The position numbers and the translations under genes were made by a program. A stretch of DNA of 14,820 bases from QPIN01 sp964399475 (GTDB taxonomy: Bacteria; Pseudomonadota; Gammaproteobacteria; Methylococcales; Methylomonadaceae). The stretch spans positions 1 through 14,820 of the forward strand of contig CAYNRB010000065.1 of NCBI GenBank assembly GCA_964399475.1, read 5' to 3'. Under the pieces are notes generated by a model that searched no databases, was not told the DNA's origin, and was given only the letters and a program-made list of their open reading frames with translations. Shown in pieces: positions 1-7,035 of the stretch (the stretch's first letter is position 1; each line of letters starts with the position of its first letter).

Positions 1-443
1 AGAGCATAAAAGGATTACGATTAAAAAGAAGTTACCTTTAGCCTGGTGACCTTAGGGAGATGGAAAAAAATAATTATCCAATCTTGCTGGTCTTTTTCTC
101 CGTCTTCGATCGTGCAGCAACAGATACATAACTTGCTATGCGCCTATTGCTACACGACCAAAGACAAACAAAAATCCTATCCAATATGGACGATTATTTA
201 TTTCCAGCTCCCTTATAGTAAATCGCAACTCACGCAATATATAGTGGACTGAAGTCAGCTGTATAATTTATTACTTCATTTTTATAGTATAAAAAAGAAT
301 CTGACAATGTTGGATTAGACTAATTACGTTCATCCTAGAAAAATCAGTTGGCGCGGGTTTATAGTGCAAGCTATTGGTTTCACAGTGTTTTGGTAGATTA
401 TTGCTCCTGCATAATCGACATTCACTACATCCATGTGGCTCAA
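1..443. other. Non-coding stretch with no recognisable gene
   Basis: No frame here reads as a convincing protein on either strand. The open frames are short, lack family motifs and overlap each other. A TATAAT hexamer lies at 262-267 without a matching -35. The stretch ends at a good intrinsic terminator (444-484), so some transcript probably comes through it, perhaps the 3' end of a gene upstream of the window or a small RNA. I see no tRNA cloverleaf, repeat unit or phage attachment site in it. Confidence 0.5.
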
Positions 444-484
444 AAAACCTTAGCCTCACCCATTCGCTTAGGTGGGGTTTTTTT
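444..484 (+). terminator. Intrinsic (Rho-independent) terminator
   Basis: CCTCACC (454-460) pairs with GGTGGGG (471-477) over 7 bp including one T-G wobble, closing a 10-base loop, and is followed directly by seven T residues (478-484). An A run at 442-447 on the other side means it could also act for a transcript on the opposite strand. No gene is evident just upstream, so what it terminates is unknown. It insulates the small lipoprotein gene at 560 from upstream transcription. Confidence 0.8.
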
Positions 485-559
485 GAAGTGCTGTGGAATC
501 TAGTTTGTGCTAGAAACTGTGATCCAACTGATTTATCTAGGTTCATAGAGGAGAGAGTG

Positions 560-658
560 ATGACGCAATTAATGTCGATAATTATCGTGCTAATATTTCT
601 TTTAGGCTGTGAAAATACCAAAGGGAAAAACAGGCATAACCCTAGTCATCATGAGTAA
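560..658 (+). CDS. Small predicted lipoprotein (32 aa), function unknown
   Basis: This 32-codon gene starts on ATG at 560, six bases after a strong Shine-Dalgarno (AGGAG at 549-553 inside a GAGGAGAGAG run). The product has a hydrophobic N-terminal segment ending in a lipobox, IIIVLIFLLGC, with the Cys at residue 17 as the expected lipidation site. After cleavage only about 16 residues remain: polar, basic and His-rich at the end (HNPSHHE). The n-region lacks Lys or Arg, which is unusual for a signal peptide. Size and the CENTKG start of the mature part recall entericidin-like small lipoproteins, but similarity is too slight to name it. The frame is open upstream to 374, yet that longer reading runs through the terminator at 444-484 and has no ribosome site, so the short form is preferred. 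It stands alone between a terminator and about 540 bases of non-coding DNA. Confidence 0.6.
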   Translation: MTQLMSIIIVLIFLLGCENTKGKNRHNPSHHE

Positions 659-1099
659 TCTAGCTTCCAATTTAAGATGAGATAAATATTAGCAATGTAT
701 TTCCAGCTTGGTTGAAGAATGTGAACAATTGTCTTGCTCAAAAGTGGTAACGCTATAGCTTTTCTAGTTTGTTTTGTCCGTTTTTCGAATTTTGCTAATA
801 GTTTTAACGTTTGCTATGCGTCTGCATTTTCTAACGACACATATCCTAATACTTGTTGAGTGCGACTCTTCTGTGCCAGCTTAGTGGTTCCAAATAATTC
901 CCTGCGCGCACCTAGGTTTATATATGAGGTGTCTAAGGATCATCAATGTTTTATAAGTGATCCGAAAAAGAAAATACCCTGTCGATTAATTGCAATAAAC
1001 TAATTTTTTGGGCTTGATATTAGTAGCCAGGGGTTATCCATTGCAATTATCTATTGATTAGATCCTTTACTTGCATTCTCACTCAAGTTTTATTCAGGT
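659..1099. other. Non-coding stretch upstream of alaC
   Basis: No credible coding frame is present. One modest hairpin is visible: GGATCA (937-942) with TGATCC (958-963), a 6 bp stem and 15-base loop followed by an A-rich rather than T-rich tract, so it is not a terminator. The DNA is strongly AT-rich and may be decayed or regulatory sequence. Confidence 0.5.
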
Positions 1100-1105
1100 T
1101 ATAAT
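1100..1105 (+). promoter_or_regulatory. Candidate -10 element for alaC
   Basis: A perfect TATAAT lies 92 bases before the alaC start. The hexamer 17 bases upstream (1077-1082) is a poor -35 match, and a TTGCAT at 1071-1076 is too far away at 23 bases. It is the best sigma-70 -10 candidate ahead of the alaC gene, but it may need an activator or be coincidence. Confidence 0.35.
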
Positions 1106-1196
1106 AGCCGATTTTCTGGAATCTGTGGTTAGCAGTTTATCAGGAACACAAATCGCTGTATTAGATGGCATGATCAATAAATTACTGTAACGAAGA

Positions 1197-2378
1197 ATGG
1201 AAGAATTTCACCGAATTAGTCGCCTCCCCCCTTATGTATTCAATATAGTCAATGAGCTTAAAGCAAAAGCTCGTTCAGAAGGTGAGGATATAATCGATTT
1301 TGGTATGGGTAATCCTGATCAACCGACACCGAAGCATATTGTTGCAAAAATGGTTGAAGCGGCTGAGCGTGATGATACCCATCGATATTCACTGTCTCGT
1401 GGAATTCCTCGGCTAAGAAAGGCTATCTGTCAATGGTACAAAAATCGTTTTGAGGTTGATATAGATCCAGAAACAGAAGCAATTGTTACCATTGGTTCAA
1501 AAGAAGGGCTGGCGCATTTAGCATTAGCAACCTTAGGCCCTGGTGATGTGGTTTTAGTGCCTAATCCTGCCTACCCAATCCATCCTTATGGGGTGGTTAT
1601 AGCAGGCGCAGATTTAAGGCACGTCAAAATGGTGCCAGGGGTAGACTTTTTTGAAGAATTAAAAAAAGCCATTGTAGATTCCTGGCCCAAACCTAAAATG
1701 CTGATTCTGAATTTTCCAGGTAACCCAACCAGTCAATGCATTGAGCTAGAATTTTTTGTGAAAATTGTTGCAATAGCCAAAGAACATGGGATTTGGGTGG
1801 TTCATGATATTGCCTATGCAGATATAGTTTTTGATGGCTATACCGCTCCTTCTATATTACAGGTTGAAGGTGCCAAAGATATTGCTGTTGAATTTTTCTC
1901 TCTCTCAAAAAGTTATAACATGCCGGGTTGGCGTGTGGGATTTATGTGTGGAAATAAAACCTTGGTTGCTGCGTTGACTCGAATTAAATCCTATTTAGAT
2001 TATGGTATGTTTACCCCTATACAAGTAGCGGCCATAGCTGCGCTTGAAGGACCTCAGGAATGTGTTGCAGAAATTTGTGAAATGTATAGAATTAGACGGG
2101 ATGTACTTTGCGATGGCCTAAATGCCATGGGTTGGAAGGTAGAAAAACCCAAAGCAACCATGTTTGTTTGGGCTCCAATTCCCGAACAATATAAGGAAAT
2201 GGGATCTTTGGAATTTTGTAAGAAAATGATATTTGATGCGAAAGTGGCTGTTTCACCCGGTGTCGGGTTTGGACAATATGGGGATGATCACGTCAGGTTT
2301 AGCTTAATTGAAAATGAGCATAGAACCCGACAAGCGCTAAGAGGTATTCGTCAAATGCTAAAAAAAGATAATAAATAA
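1197..2378 (+). CDS. alaC: Glutamate-pyruvate type aminotransferase AlaC
   Basis: This is a PLP-dependent class I/II (fold type I) aminotransferase that closely follows E. coli AlaC (YfdZ) along its whole length. AlaC makes alanine from pyruvate using glutamate as amino donor in the cytoplasm. The PLP Schiff-base lysine is K238 in SLSKSYNMPGWR. S101-K102 (TIGSKEGLAHL) and R246 belong to the phosphate pocket, N176 (NFPGNPT) and D204 (VVHDIAYADI) hold the PLP ring, and R367 (HVRFSLIEN) should bind the substrate carboxylate. Length is 393 aa against about 412 in E. coli, the difference being the tails. The start is fixed: an in-frame TAA lies nine bases upstream, and ATG 1197 is the only start after it. 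The Shine-Dalgarno is weak (CGAAG). It precedes hom and thrC, an arrangement common in proteobacteria, although a 124-base gap with a repeat separates it from hom. Confidence 0.93.
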   Translation: MEEFHRISRLPPYVFNIVNELKAKARSEGEDIIDFGMGNPDQPTPKHIVAKMVEAAERDDTHRYSLSRGIPRLRKAICQWYKNRFEVDIDPETEAIVTIGSKEGLAHLALATLGPGDVVLVPNPAYPIHPYGVVIAGADLRHVKMVPGVDFFEELKKAIVDSWPKPKMLILNFPGNPTSQCIELEFFVKIVAIAKEHGIWVVHDIAYADIVFDGYTAPSILQVEGAKDIAVEFFSLSKSYNMPGWRVGFMCGNKTLVAALTRIKSYLDYGMFTPIQVAAIAALEGPQECVAEICEMYRIRRDVLCDGLNAMGWKVEKPKATMFVWAPIPEQYKEMGSLEFCKKMIFDAKVAVSPGVGFGQYGDDHVRFSLIENEHRTRQALRGIRQMLKKDNK

Positions 2379-2387
2379 TTAGGCCTT

Positions 2388-2479
2388 GTGTAGAGCAGAT
2401 TTCAGTCTGCCATTCTAGTTTTAGATAATTTAAATTACTATCCCTTTTATATTCTTTCGGACTCAAGTCCGCGCTACAA
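2388..2479. repeat. Palindromic repeat pair, copy 1 (alaC/hom gap)
   Basis: Two related palindromic arms face each other. The left arm begins GTAGAGC and contains GCAGATTTCAGTCTGC (2395-2410), a 7 bp stem including one T-G wobble. The right arm is CGGACTCAAGTCCG (2458-2471), then CGCTACA. Read on the opposite strand, the right arm is another copy of the left one, so the unit is an inverted pair with about 45 bases between arms. It begins about ten bases after the alaC stop and fills most of the gap to hom. It belongs to the same family as copies at 6722, 10385 and 14693. Confidence 0.75.
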
Positions 2480-2502
2480 ATTAAGGGTAAGGAATTGTTA
2501 AA

Positions 2503-3831
2503 GTGACTCAGGAGTTACAGTTGAAAGCAGTAAAAATTGGTGTTTTAGGCTTAGGTACAGTTGGCGGTGGGGCTGTTAATGTACTGACAAGAAATGCAAA
2601 AGAAATTTCCCGCAGGGCGGGGAGAGAAATTATTGTGACTCGTGCCTCTGTAAGAGATTTAAGTCAGAAAAGAATTTGTGATACCCAAAATTTAGCATTG
2701 ACAGCAAATGCTTTTGAAATTATTAAAGACCCTGAAATTGATATCGTTCTAGAGCTAATAGGTGGCGATACTTTAGCAAAAGAATTAGTGCTAGAAGCTA
2801 TCGAAAATGGCAAGCATGTGGTTACTGCAAATAAGGCTTTAATTGCCTTGCATGGTAATGAAATTTTTGCCAAAGCCAGTGAAAAAGAGGTGATGGTTTT
2901 ATTCGAATCTGCTGTTGCTGGTGGCATTCCTATTATTAAGGCAATCAGAGAAGGCTTAAGTGGAAACCAGATTGAATGGTTAGCTGGGATTATCAATGGA
3001 ACAGGAAATTTTATTCTGACTGAAATGCGTGATAAGGGACGTGACTTTGCAGATGTATTGGCAGAGGCGCAGGCTTTAGGTTATGCAGAATCTGATCCAA
3101 CCTTTGATGTGGAAGGTATAGATGCAGGTCACAAACTGGCAATTTTAGCTTCTATAGCATTCGGTATCCCTTTACAATTTCAAAATGTATATACTGAAGG
3201 TATTACCAAAATTACTCGAACTGATGTTGAGTATGCGGAAGAATTAGGCTATCGGATCAAGCACTTAGGTATTGCCAGAAAAACTGATCTAGGTATTGAA
3301 TTAAGAGTTCATCCTACATTGATTCCTGAAAAACGTTTAATAGCCAATGTAGATGGCGTGATGAATGCGGTGTTAGTGCAAGGCGATGCTGTAGGGTCGA
3401 CGTTATATTATGGAGCAGGTGCAGGTGCGGAGCCAACCGCTTCAGCGGTAGTAGCTGATATTATTGATGTGGTCAGGGTAATGACTAGTGATCCTGAGCA
3501 CCGTGTTCCGCATTTGGCATTTCAGCCTGATTCAATTACTGATATTCCAGTTTTAAATTCAGAGCAAATAAAAACAGCCTATTATTTGCGTCTAAATGCT
3601 GAAGATAAACCAGGAGTATTAGCTGAAATAACAAGAATTCTAGCCGATCATCAGATCAGCATTGAAGCTTTGATTCAAAAAGAACCGTTAGAAGGAGAAA
3701 CGACCTTACCGGTTATTATGTTGACTCAAACTACTTTGGAAAAAGAAATGAATGCTGCAATTTCAGAAATTGAAGCATTATCCTCTATTAGCGGCTCAAT
3801 TAGCCGAATACGTTTAGAAACTCTGGGATAA
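2503..3831 (+). CDS. hom: Homoserine dehydrogenase
   Basis: It catalyses the NAD(P)H-dependent reduction of aspartate semialdehyde to homoserine, the branch point towards threonine and methionine. The 442-aa protein shows the N-terminal Rossmann motif GVLGLGTVGGG (residues 13-23), the conserved TANKALIA around K111, and the catalytic pair D207 and K211 in DVEGIDAGHKL, with the spacing of yeast D219/K223. A C-terminal ACT domain spans about 359-435 (RLNAEDKPGVLAEITRIL), which in this family gives threonine feedback control. It is the monofunctional form, not fused to aspartokinase. The chosen start is GTG at 2503, with AAGGA about nine bases upstream. The thrC gene follows after only 4 bases, so the two are almost certainly co-transcribed and translationally coupled. 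Confidence 0.96.
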   Translation: MTQELQLKAVKIGVLGLGTVGGGAVNVLTRNAKEISRRAGREIIVTRASVRDLSQKRICDTQNLALTANAFEIIKDPEIDIVLELIGGDTLAKELVLEAIENGKHVVTANKALIALHGNEIFAKASEKEVMVLFESAVAGGIPIIKAIREGLSGNQIEWLAGIINGTGNFILTEMRDKGRDFADVLAEAQALGYAESDPTFDVEGIDAGHKLAILASIAFGIPLQFQNVYTEGITKITRTDVEYAEELGYRIKHLGIARKTDLGIELRVHPTLIPEKRLIANVDGVMNAVLVQGDAVGSTLYYGAGAGAEPTASAVVADIIDVVRVMTSDPEHRVPHLAFQPDSITDIPVLNSEQIKTAYYLRLNAEDKPGVLAEITRILADHQISIEALIQKEPLEGETTLPVIMLTQTTLEKEMNAAISEIEALSSISGSISRIRLETLG

Positions 3832-3835
3832 AAAT

Positions 3836-4924
3836 ATGTCTACTCGATACACAGGCTTAATTGAGCGCTATAAAGATCGTTTACCTGTTAATGATGATGC
3901 GCGAATTATTAGTATTGGTGAAGGGAATACTCCCTTAATTCAGCTAGAAAATATTCCTAAGCTAATAGGTAAAGAAGTCGAGATTTACGTTAAGTTTGAA
4001 GGTTTAAATCCAACTGGATCATTCAAAGATCGTGGAATGACCATGGCTGTGACCAAGGCAGTTGAGGACGGTAGTCAGGCCATTATTTGTGCTTCTACTG
4101 GAAATACTTCTGCGTCAGCAGCGGCCTATGCTGTACGTGCTGGAATCAAAGCTTTTGTGTTAATACCTGACGGAAAAATAGCTTTAGGCAAATTAGCCCA
4201 AACCTTAATGTATGGTGCTGAAATTATCCAGATTAATGGTAATTTTGATGCGGGTATGTCTCTAGTTAAGGAAATTGTTGATCATGCGCCCGTTACCATA
4301 GTTAACTCAATTAATCCTTTCAGAATAGATGGACAAAAAACCGCAGCATTTGAAATTGTGGATGAGTTAGGCGATGCCCCTGATTATCATTGTTTACCCG
4401 TAGGAAATGCTGGGAATATTACTGCTTACTGGAAAGGCTATACAGAATATGCAGCAGATCAGAATGGTTTAAAAGCGGTGGCAAGCAAGCGTCCTATTAT
4501 GTGTGGCTATCAGGCAGCTGGTGCAGCACCTTTTATTAGTGGCGAAATGGTGGATGACCCCGAAACAATAGCAACTGCCATTCGTATAGGTAGACCCCAA
4601 TCATGGGATTATGCCTGGGTTGCGCAAAAAGAATCTGCTGGCTGGTTTGATTGCTTTACGGATGAGAAAATATTAGAATCCCATAAAATGCTCTCACAAA
4701 ATGAAGGTATTTTCTGTGAGCCCGCTTCAGCAACCTCTTTGGCAGGTGCTTTAAAAGATATTAAAAGTGGAAAAATACCCGAAGGCAGTAAAATTGTCTG
4801 TACTTTGACCGGAAATGGATTAAAAGATCCCGACACTGCAATTAATCAATGTAAAGATGCGCATCCAGTAACTATAGAAGCAACTTTGGAGTCAGTAAAA
4901 AAAGCCATATTAGATAAAATGTAA
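3836..4924 (+). CDS. thrC: Threonine synthase
   Basis: This PLP enzyme converts O-phosphohomoserine to threonine, the last step of the pathway. Key sites are the PLP lysine K64 in NPTGSFKDRGM, the ASTGNTSASAAAYA segment (about 86-99) and the phosphate-binding loop PVGNAGN (188-194). At 362 aa it is the short, Bacillus/Pseudomonas-type enzyme rather than the roughly 430-aa E. coli form. The ATG lies 4 bases after the hom stop, and its ribosome site falls inside the hom 3' end (CTGGGA). Homoserine kinase (thrB) is not next to it, so the phosphorylating enzyme must be encoded elsewhere in the genome. A 43-base gap with no terminator leads to recJ, so read-through into recJ is possible. Confidence 0.96.
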   Translation: MSTRYTGLIERYKDRLPVNDDARIISIGEGNTPLIQLENIPKLIGKEVEIYVKFEGLNPTGSFKDRGMTMAVTKAVEDGSQAIICASTGNTSASAAAYAVRAGIKAFVLIPDGKIALGKLAQTLMYGAEIIQINGNFDAGMSLVKEIVDHAPVTIVNSINPFRIDGQKTAAFEIVDELGDAPDYHCLPVGNAGNITAYWKGYTEYAADQNGLKAVASKRPIMCGYQAAGAAPFISGEMVDDPETIATAIRIGRPQSWDYAWVAQKESAGWFDCFTDEKILESHKMLSQNEGIFCEPASATSLAGALKDIKSGKIPEGSKIVCTLTGNGLKDPDTAINQCKDAHPVTIEATLESVKKAILDKM

Positions 4925-4967
4925 GCAAATTTGTTAAAACCCTCTATGTAATTTCTATTGGTTGTTT

Positions 4968-6710
4968 ATGTATCATCAAGGCATCAAAAAAAAAATAGTT
5001 TCTAGACCTGGAAACAAGAAAAAATCCCATCTGAAAGCATTAAACCCTATTTTAGAAAAGATTTTTTCCAGTCGTGGCATTACAAAAAATGAGCAACTAG
5101 AGCGTACCTTGGCCAAACTTCCCTCTCCCTGGCTATTATCAGGCATGGAAACGATGGTTGAACATTTAATTTTCGCGATAGAGCAACAACAAAAAATCAC
5201 TATAGTCGCTGATTTTGATGCAGATGGAGCGACTAGTTGTGTGGTAGCAATAAAAGGGTTAGAGCTATTAGGCGCAAATCAGGTTTCTTTTGTGGTGCCT
5301 AATCGTTTTGAATACGGTTATGGATTAACACCAGAAATTGTTGAATTGGTCAAACAGCAGCAACCTGATGTTATTATTACTGTAGATAATGGTATTTCCA
5401 GTATTGATGGTGTCAAAGCTGCAAAAGATTTTAATATTAAGGTGCTGATAACGGATCACCATCTACCGGGAGAGCAAATACCTGAAGCGGATGCTATCGT
5501 AAACCCTAATTTACCCGATGATGAGTTTCCCAGTGGGAATATTGCTGGTGTAGGTGTGATTTTTTATGTTTTGATGGCCTTAAGAAGTCGCTTAAGAGAC
5601 CAAGGCTGGTTTAAAAAACATATTAAAGAACCAAATTTGGCTCAACTTCTTGATTTTGTGGCTTTGGGTACGGTAGCCGATGTAGTGGCTCTGGATCAGG
5701 TGAATAGGGTTTTAGTGCACCAGGGATTATTAAGAATTCGTTCTGGCCATGCTCACCCAGGTTTAAAAGCACTAATTGATATTTCCAAAAAACAATTTAA
5801 TTCAATTAATGCGTCTGATTTAGGTTTTGCATTAGGGCCAAGGCTTAATGCAGCAGGGCGCATGGATGATATGTCTCTGGGAATTCAATGTTTATTAACT
5901 GATGATGAATCATTAGCCAAGGATATTGCCGAGCAATTAGATGCGCTAAATCAAGACCGTAAAGAAGTCGAAGCGCAAATGAAAAATGAAGCAATGTCCT
6001 TGTTAAAGGAAATGAAGGTATTGGATGAAAAACATTTGCCTGCTGGTGTCTGTCTTTTTGAGAAATATTGGCATCAAGGTGTGATCGGCATTCTGGCATC
6101 CAGAATTAAAGACCGACTACATAGACCTGTAGTTGCCTTTGCTTCAGCTGATAACGGAGAAATTAAAGGCTCGGCAAGATCAATTCCCGGTGTGCATATT
6201 CGCGATGTGCTCAGTGAAATTGCAGCAACTCATCCGCAAATACTCAGCAAGTTTGGCGGACATGCCATGGCGGCAGGAATGAGTATACAAATGCATGATT
6301 ATCCGGTTTTTGCCTTGGCTTTTAATGAGGTAGTCGAAAAACACTTAAGTAGCCTGGATCTGGAGCAAAAAATTTATACCGATGGGCAGTTGTCTGAGAA
6401 GGAAATGACACTGGAGTTCTCCCAATTATTAAAAGATTCTGGAACGTGGGGGCAAGCATTTCCAGAGCCTGTATTCGATGGTGTTTTTGAAGTGATTCAA
6501 TGTAGGATTGTGGGGCAGAAGCATCTTAAATTTGTGCTGAGGATTCCCCAAGGCGAATTATTAATTGATGCCATCGCTTTTTTTGTAGATCAGCCTGAAA
6601 GCTGGCTGGGAATACGTTCAATAAAATCGGCTTATCAATTGGACATCAATGACTTCCGCGGTAATAAAAGTGTGCAGTTGATGATGCAGTATATCGAAAA
6701 AGTAATCTAA
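4968..6710 (+). CDS. recJ: Single-strand-specific 5'-3' exonuclease RecJ
   Basis: RecJ degrades single-stranded DNA 5' to 3' in RecF-pathway recombination, mismatch repair and stalled-fork processing. With the start at ATG 4968 the protein is 580 aa, near the family norm. The DHH-family metal motifs are all present: VADFDADG (about 80-87), VDNG (139-142), TDHHLPG (162-168) and GTVADVVAL (about 234-242). The DHHA1 part follows with GGHAMAAGMS at 430-439, and GPRLNAAGRM lies between. A C-terminal OB-like nucleic-acid-binding region runs from about 460. A TTG two codons upstream (4962) is an alternative start; neither has a good Shine-Dalgarno. The N-terminus is notably basic (runs of Lys in residues 6-24). 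It follows thrC closely and ends just before a copy of the dispersed repeat. Confidence 0.95.
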   Translation: MYHQGIKKKIVSRPGNKKKSHLKALNPILEKIFSSRGITKNEQLERTLAKLPSPWLLSGMETMVEHLIFAIEQQQKITIVADFDADGATSCVVAIKGLELLGANQVSFVVPNRFEYGYGLTPEIVELVKQQQPDVIITVDNGISSIDGVKAAKDFNIKVLITDHHLPGEQIPEADAIVNPNLPDDEFPSGNIAGVGVIFYVLMALRSRLRDQGWFKKHIKEPNLAQLLDFVALGTVADVVALDQVNRVLVHQGLLRIRSGHAHPGLKALIDISKKQFNSINASDLGFALGPRLNAAGRMDDMSLGIQCLLTDDESLAKDIAEQLDALNQDRKEVEAQMKNEAMSLLKEMKVLDEKHLPAGVCLFEKYWHQGVIGILASRIKDRLHRPVVAFASADNGEIKGSARSIPGVHIRDVLSEIAATHPQILSKFGGHAMAAGMSIQMHDYPVFALAFNEVVEKHLSSLDLEQKIYTDGQLSEKEMTLEFSQLLKDSGTWGQAFPEPVFDGVFEVIQCRIVGQKHLKFVLRIPQGELLIDAIAFFVDQPESWLGIRSIKSAYQLDINDFRGNKSVQLMMQYIEKVI

Positions 6711-6721
6711 ATTAAGTATTC

Positions 6722-6752
6722 TTGTAGAGTGGGCTTTAGTCCGCAATTGTAG
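6722..6752. repeat. Palindromic repeat, copy 2 (3' of recJ)
   Basis: A single arm of the dispersed family: TTGTAGAG followed by GTGGGCTTTAGTCCGC (6729-6744). The stem of 7 bp survives through two wobble pairs when read as + strand RNA. A second, opposing arm is not clearly recognisable nearby, so this is a solo or decayed copy. It begins about 12 bases after the recJ stop. Confidence 0.65.
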
Positions 6753-6859
6753 GAAATATAGCTTTATCACAGTCTTGAAGCCAAGTTTATCGTAGCCTTG
6801 ATTCCACTTCACTTCATCAAAGTTACATAGGGCGATTAAATTGATGGACTGCTTTTAAT

Positions 6860-6887
6860 TTGCAAAGCTTATAAGTCTTGGTATAAT
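6860..6887 (+). promoter_or_regulatory. Extended -10 promoter of tRNA-Val
   Basis: TATAAT at 6882-6887 is preceded by TGG (6879-6881), giving a perfect extended -10 (TGnTATAAT). A weak -35, TTGCAA (6860-6865), sits 16 bases upstream. Transcription would start near 6894, about ten bases before the mature tRNA. Confidence 0.7.
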
Positions 6888-6903
6888 AGTTCAAATAGAC
6901 CTT

Positions 6904-6980
6904 AGGCGCGTAGCTCAGTTGGTTAGAGCACCACCTTGACATGGTGGGGGTCGGTAGTTCGAATCTACTCGCGCCTACCA
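6904..6980 (+). tRNA. tRNA-Val (anticodon GAC)
   Basis: A full cloverleaf is visible. The acceptor stem is AGGCGCG (6904-6910) with CGCGCCT (6970-6976). The D arm is GCTC/GAGC. The anticodon stem is CCACC/GGTGG around the loop TTGACAT, giving anticodon GAC. The variable loop is GGGTC, and the T arm is GGTAG-TTCGAAT-CTACT. Discriminator A and an encoded CCA end (6978-6980) complete the 77 bases. It reads valine GUC and GUU codons. It has its own promoter and terminator. Confidence 0.96.
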
Positions 6981-6987
6981 TATTTAA

Positions 6988-7013
6988 AGCATCGCATCGC
7001 GGTGCTTTTTTAT
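6988..7013 (+). terminator. Intrinsic terminator between tRNA-Val and thrS
   Basis: AGCATCGC (6988-6995) pairs with GCGGTGCT (6999-7006) over 8 bp with one T-G wobble, closing a 3-base loop, and is followed by TTTTTATT. It ends only about 20 bases before the thrS start codon. Confidence 0.85.
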
Positions 7014-7035
7014 TGCCGATTGATAAACATAAAAA

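Noticed and set aside
60..131. A 23-codon hydrophobic frame starting MEKNNYPILLVFF with AGGGAG just before the ATG
   Set aside because: The ribosome-site match abuts the ATG with no spacing, there is no family resemblance, and other frames overlap it. Chance is as likely.
46..252. A 68-codon frame near the left edge
   Set aside because: No ribosome site, no domain, non-ATG start, and composition typical of non-coding AT-rich DNA.
380..440. Possible decayed tRNA end or attachment site upstream of the terminator
   Set aside because: No T-arm, acceptor pairing or direct repeat could be found, and no integrase gene is present.
374..658. A 94-codon frame containing the small lipoprotein as its C-terminal part
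   Set aside because: It would be translated through the terminator at 444-484 and would bury the signal peptide in mid-protein; the ATG at 560 has the proper ribosome site.
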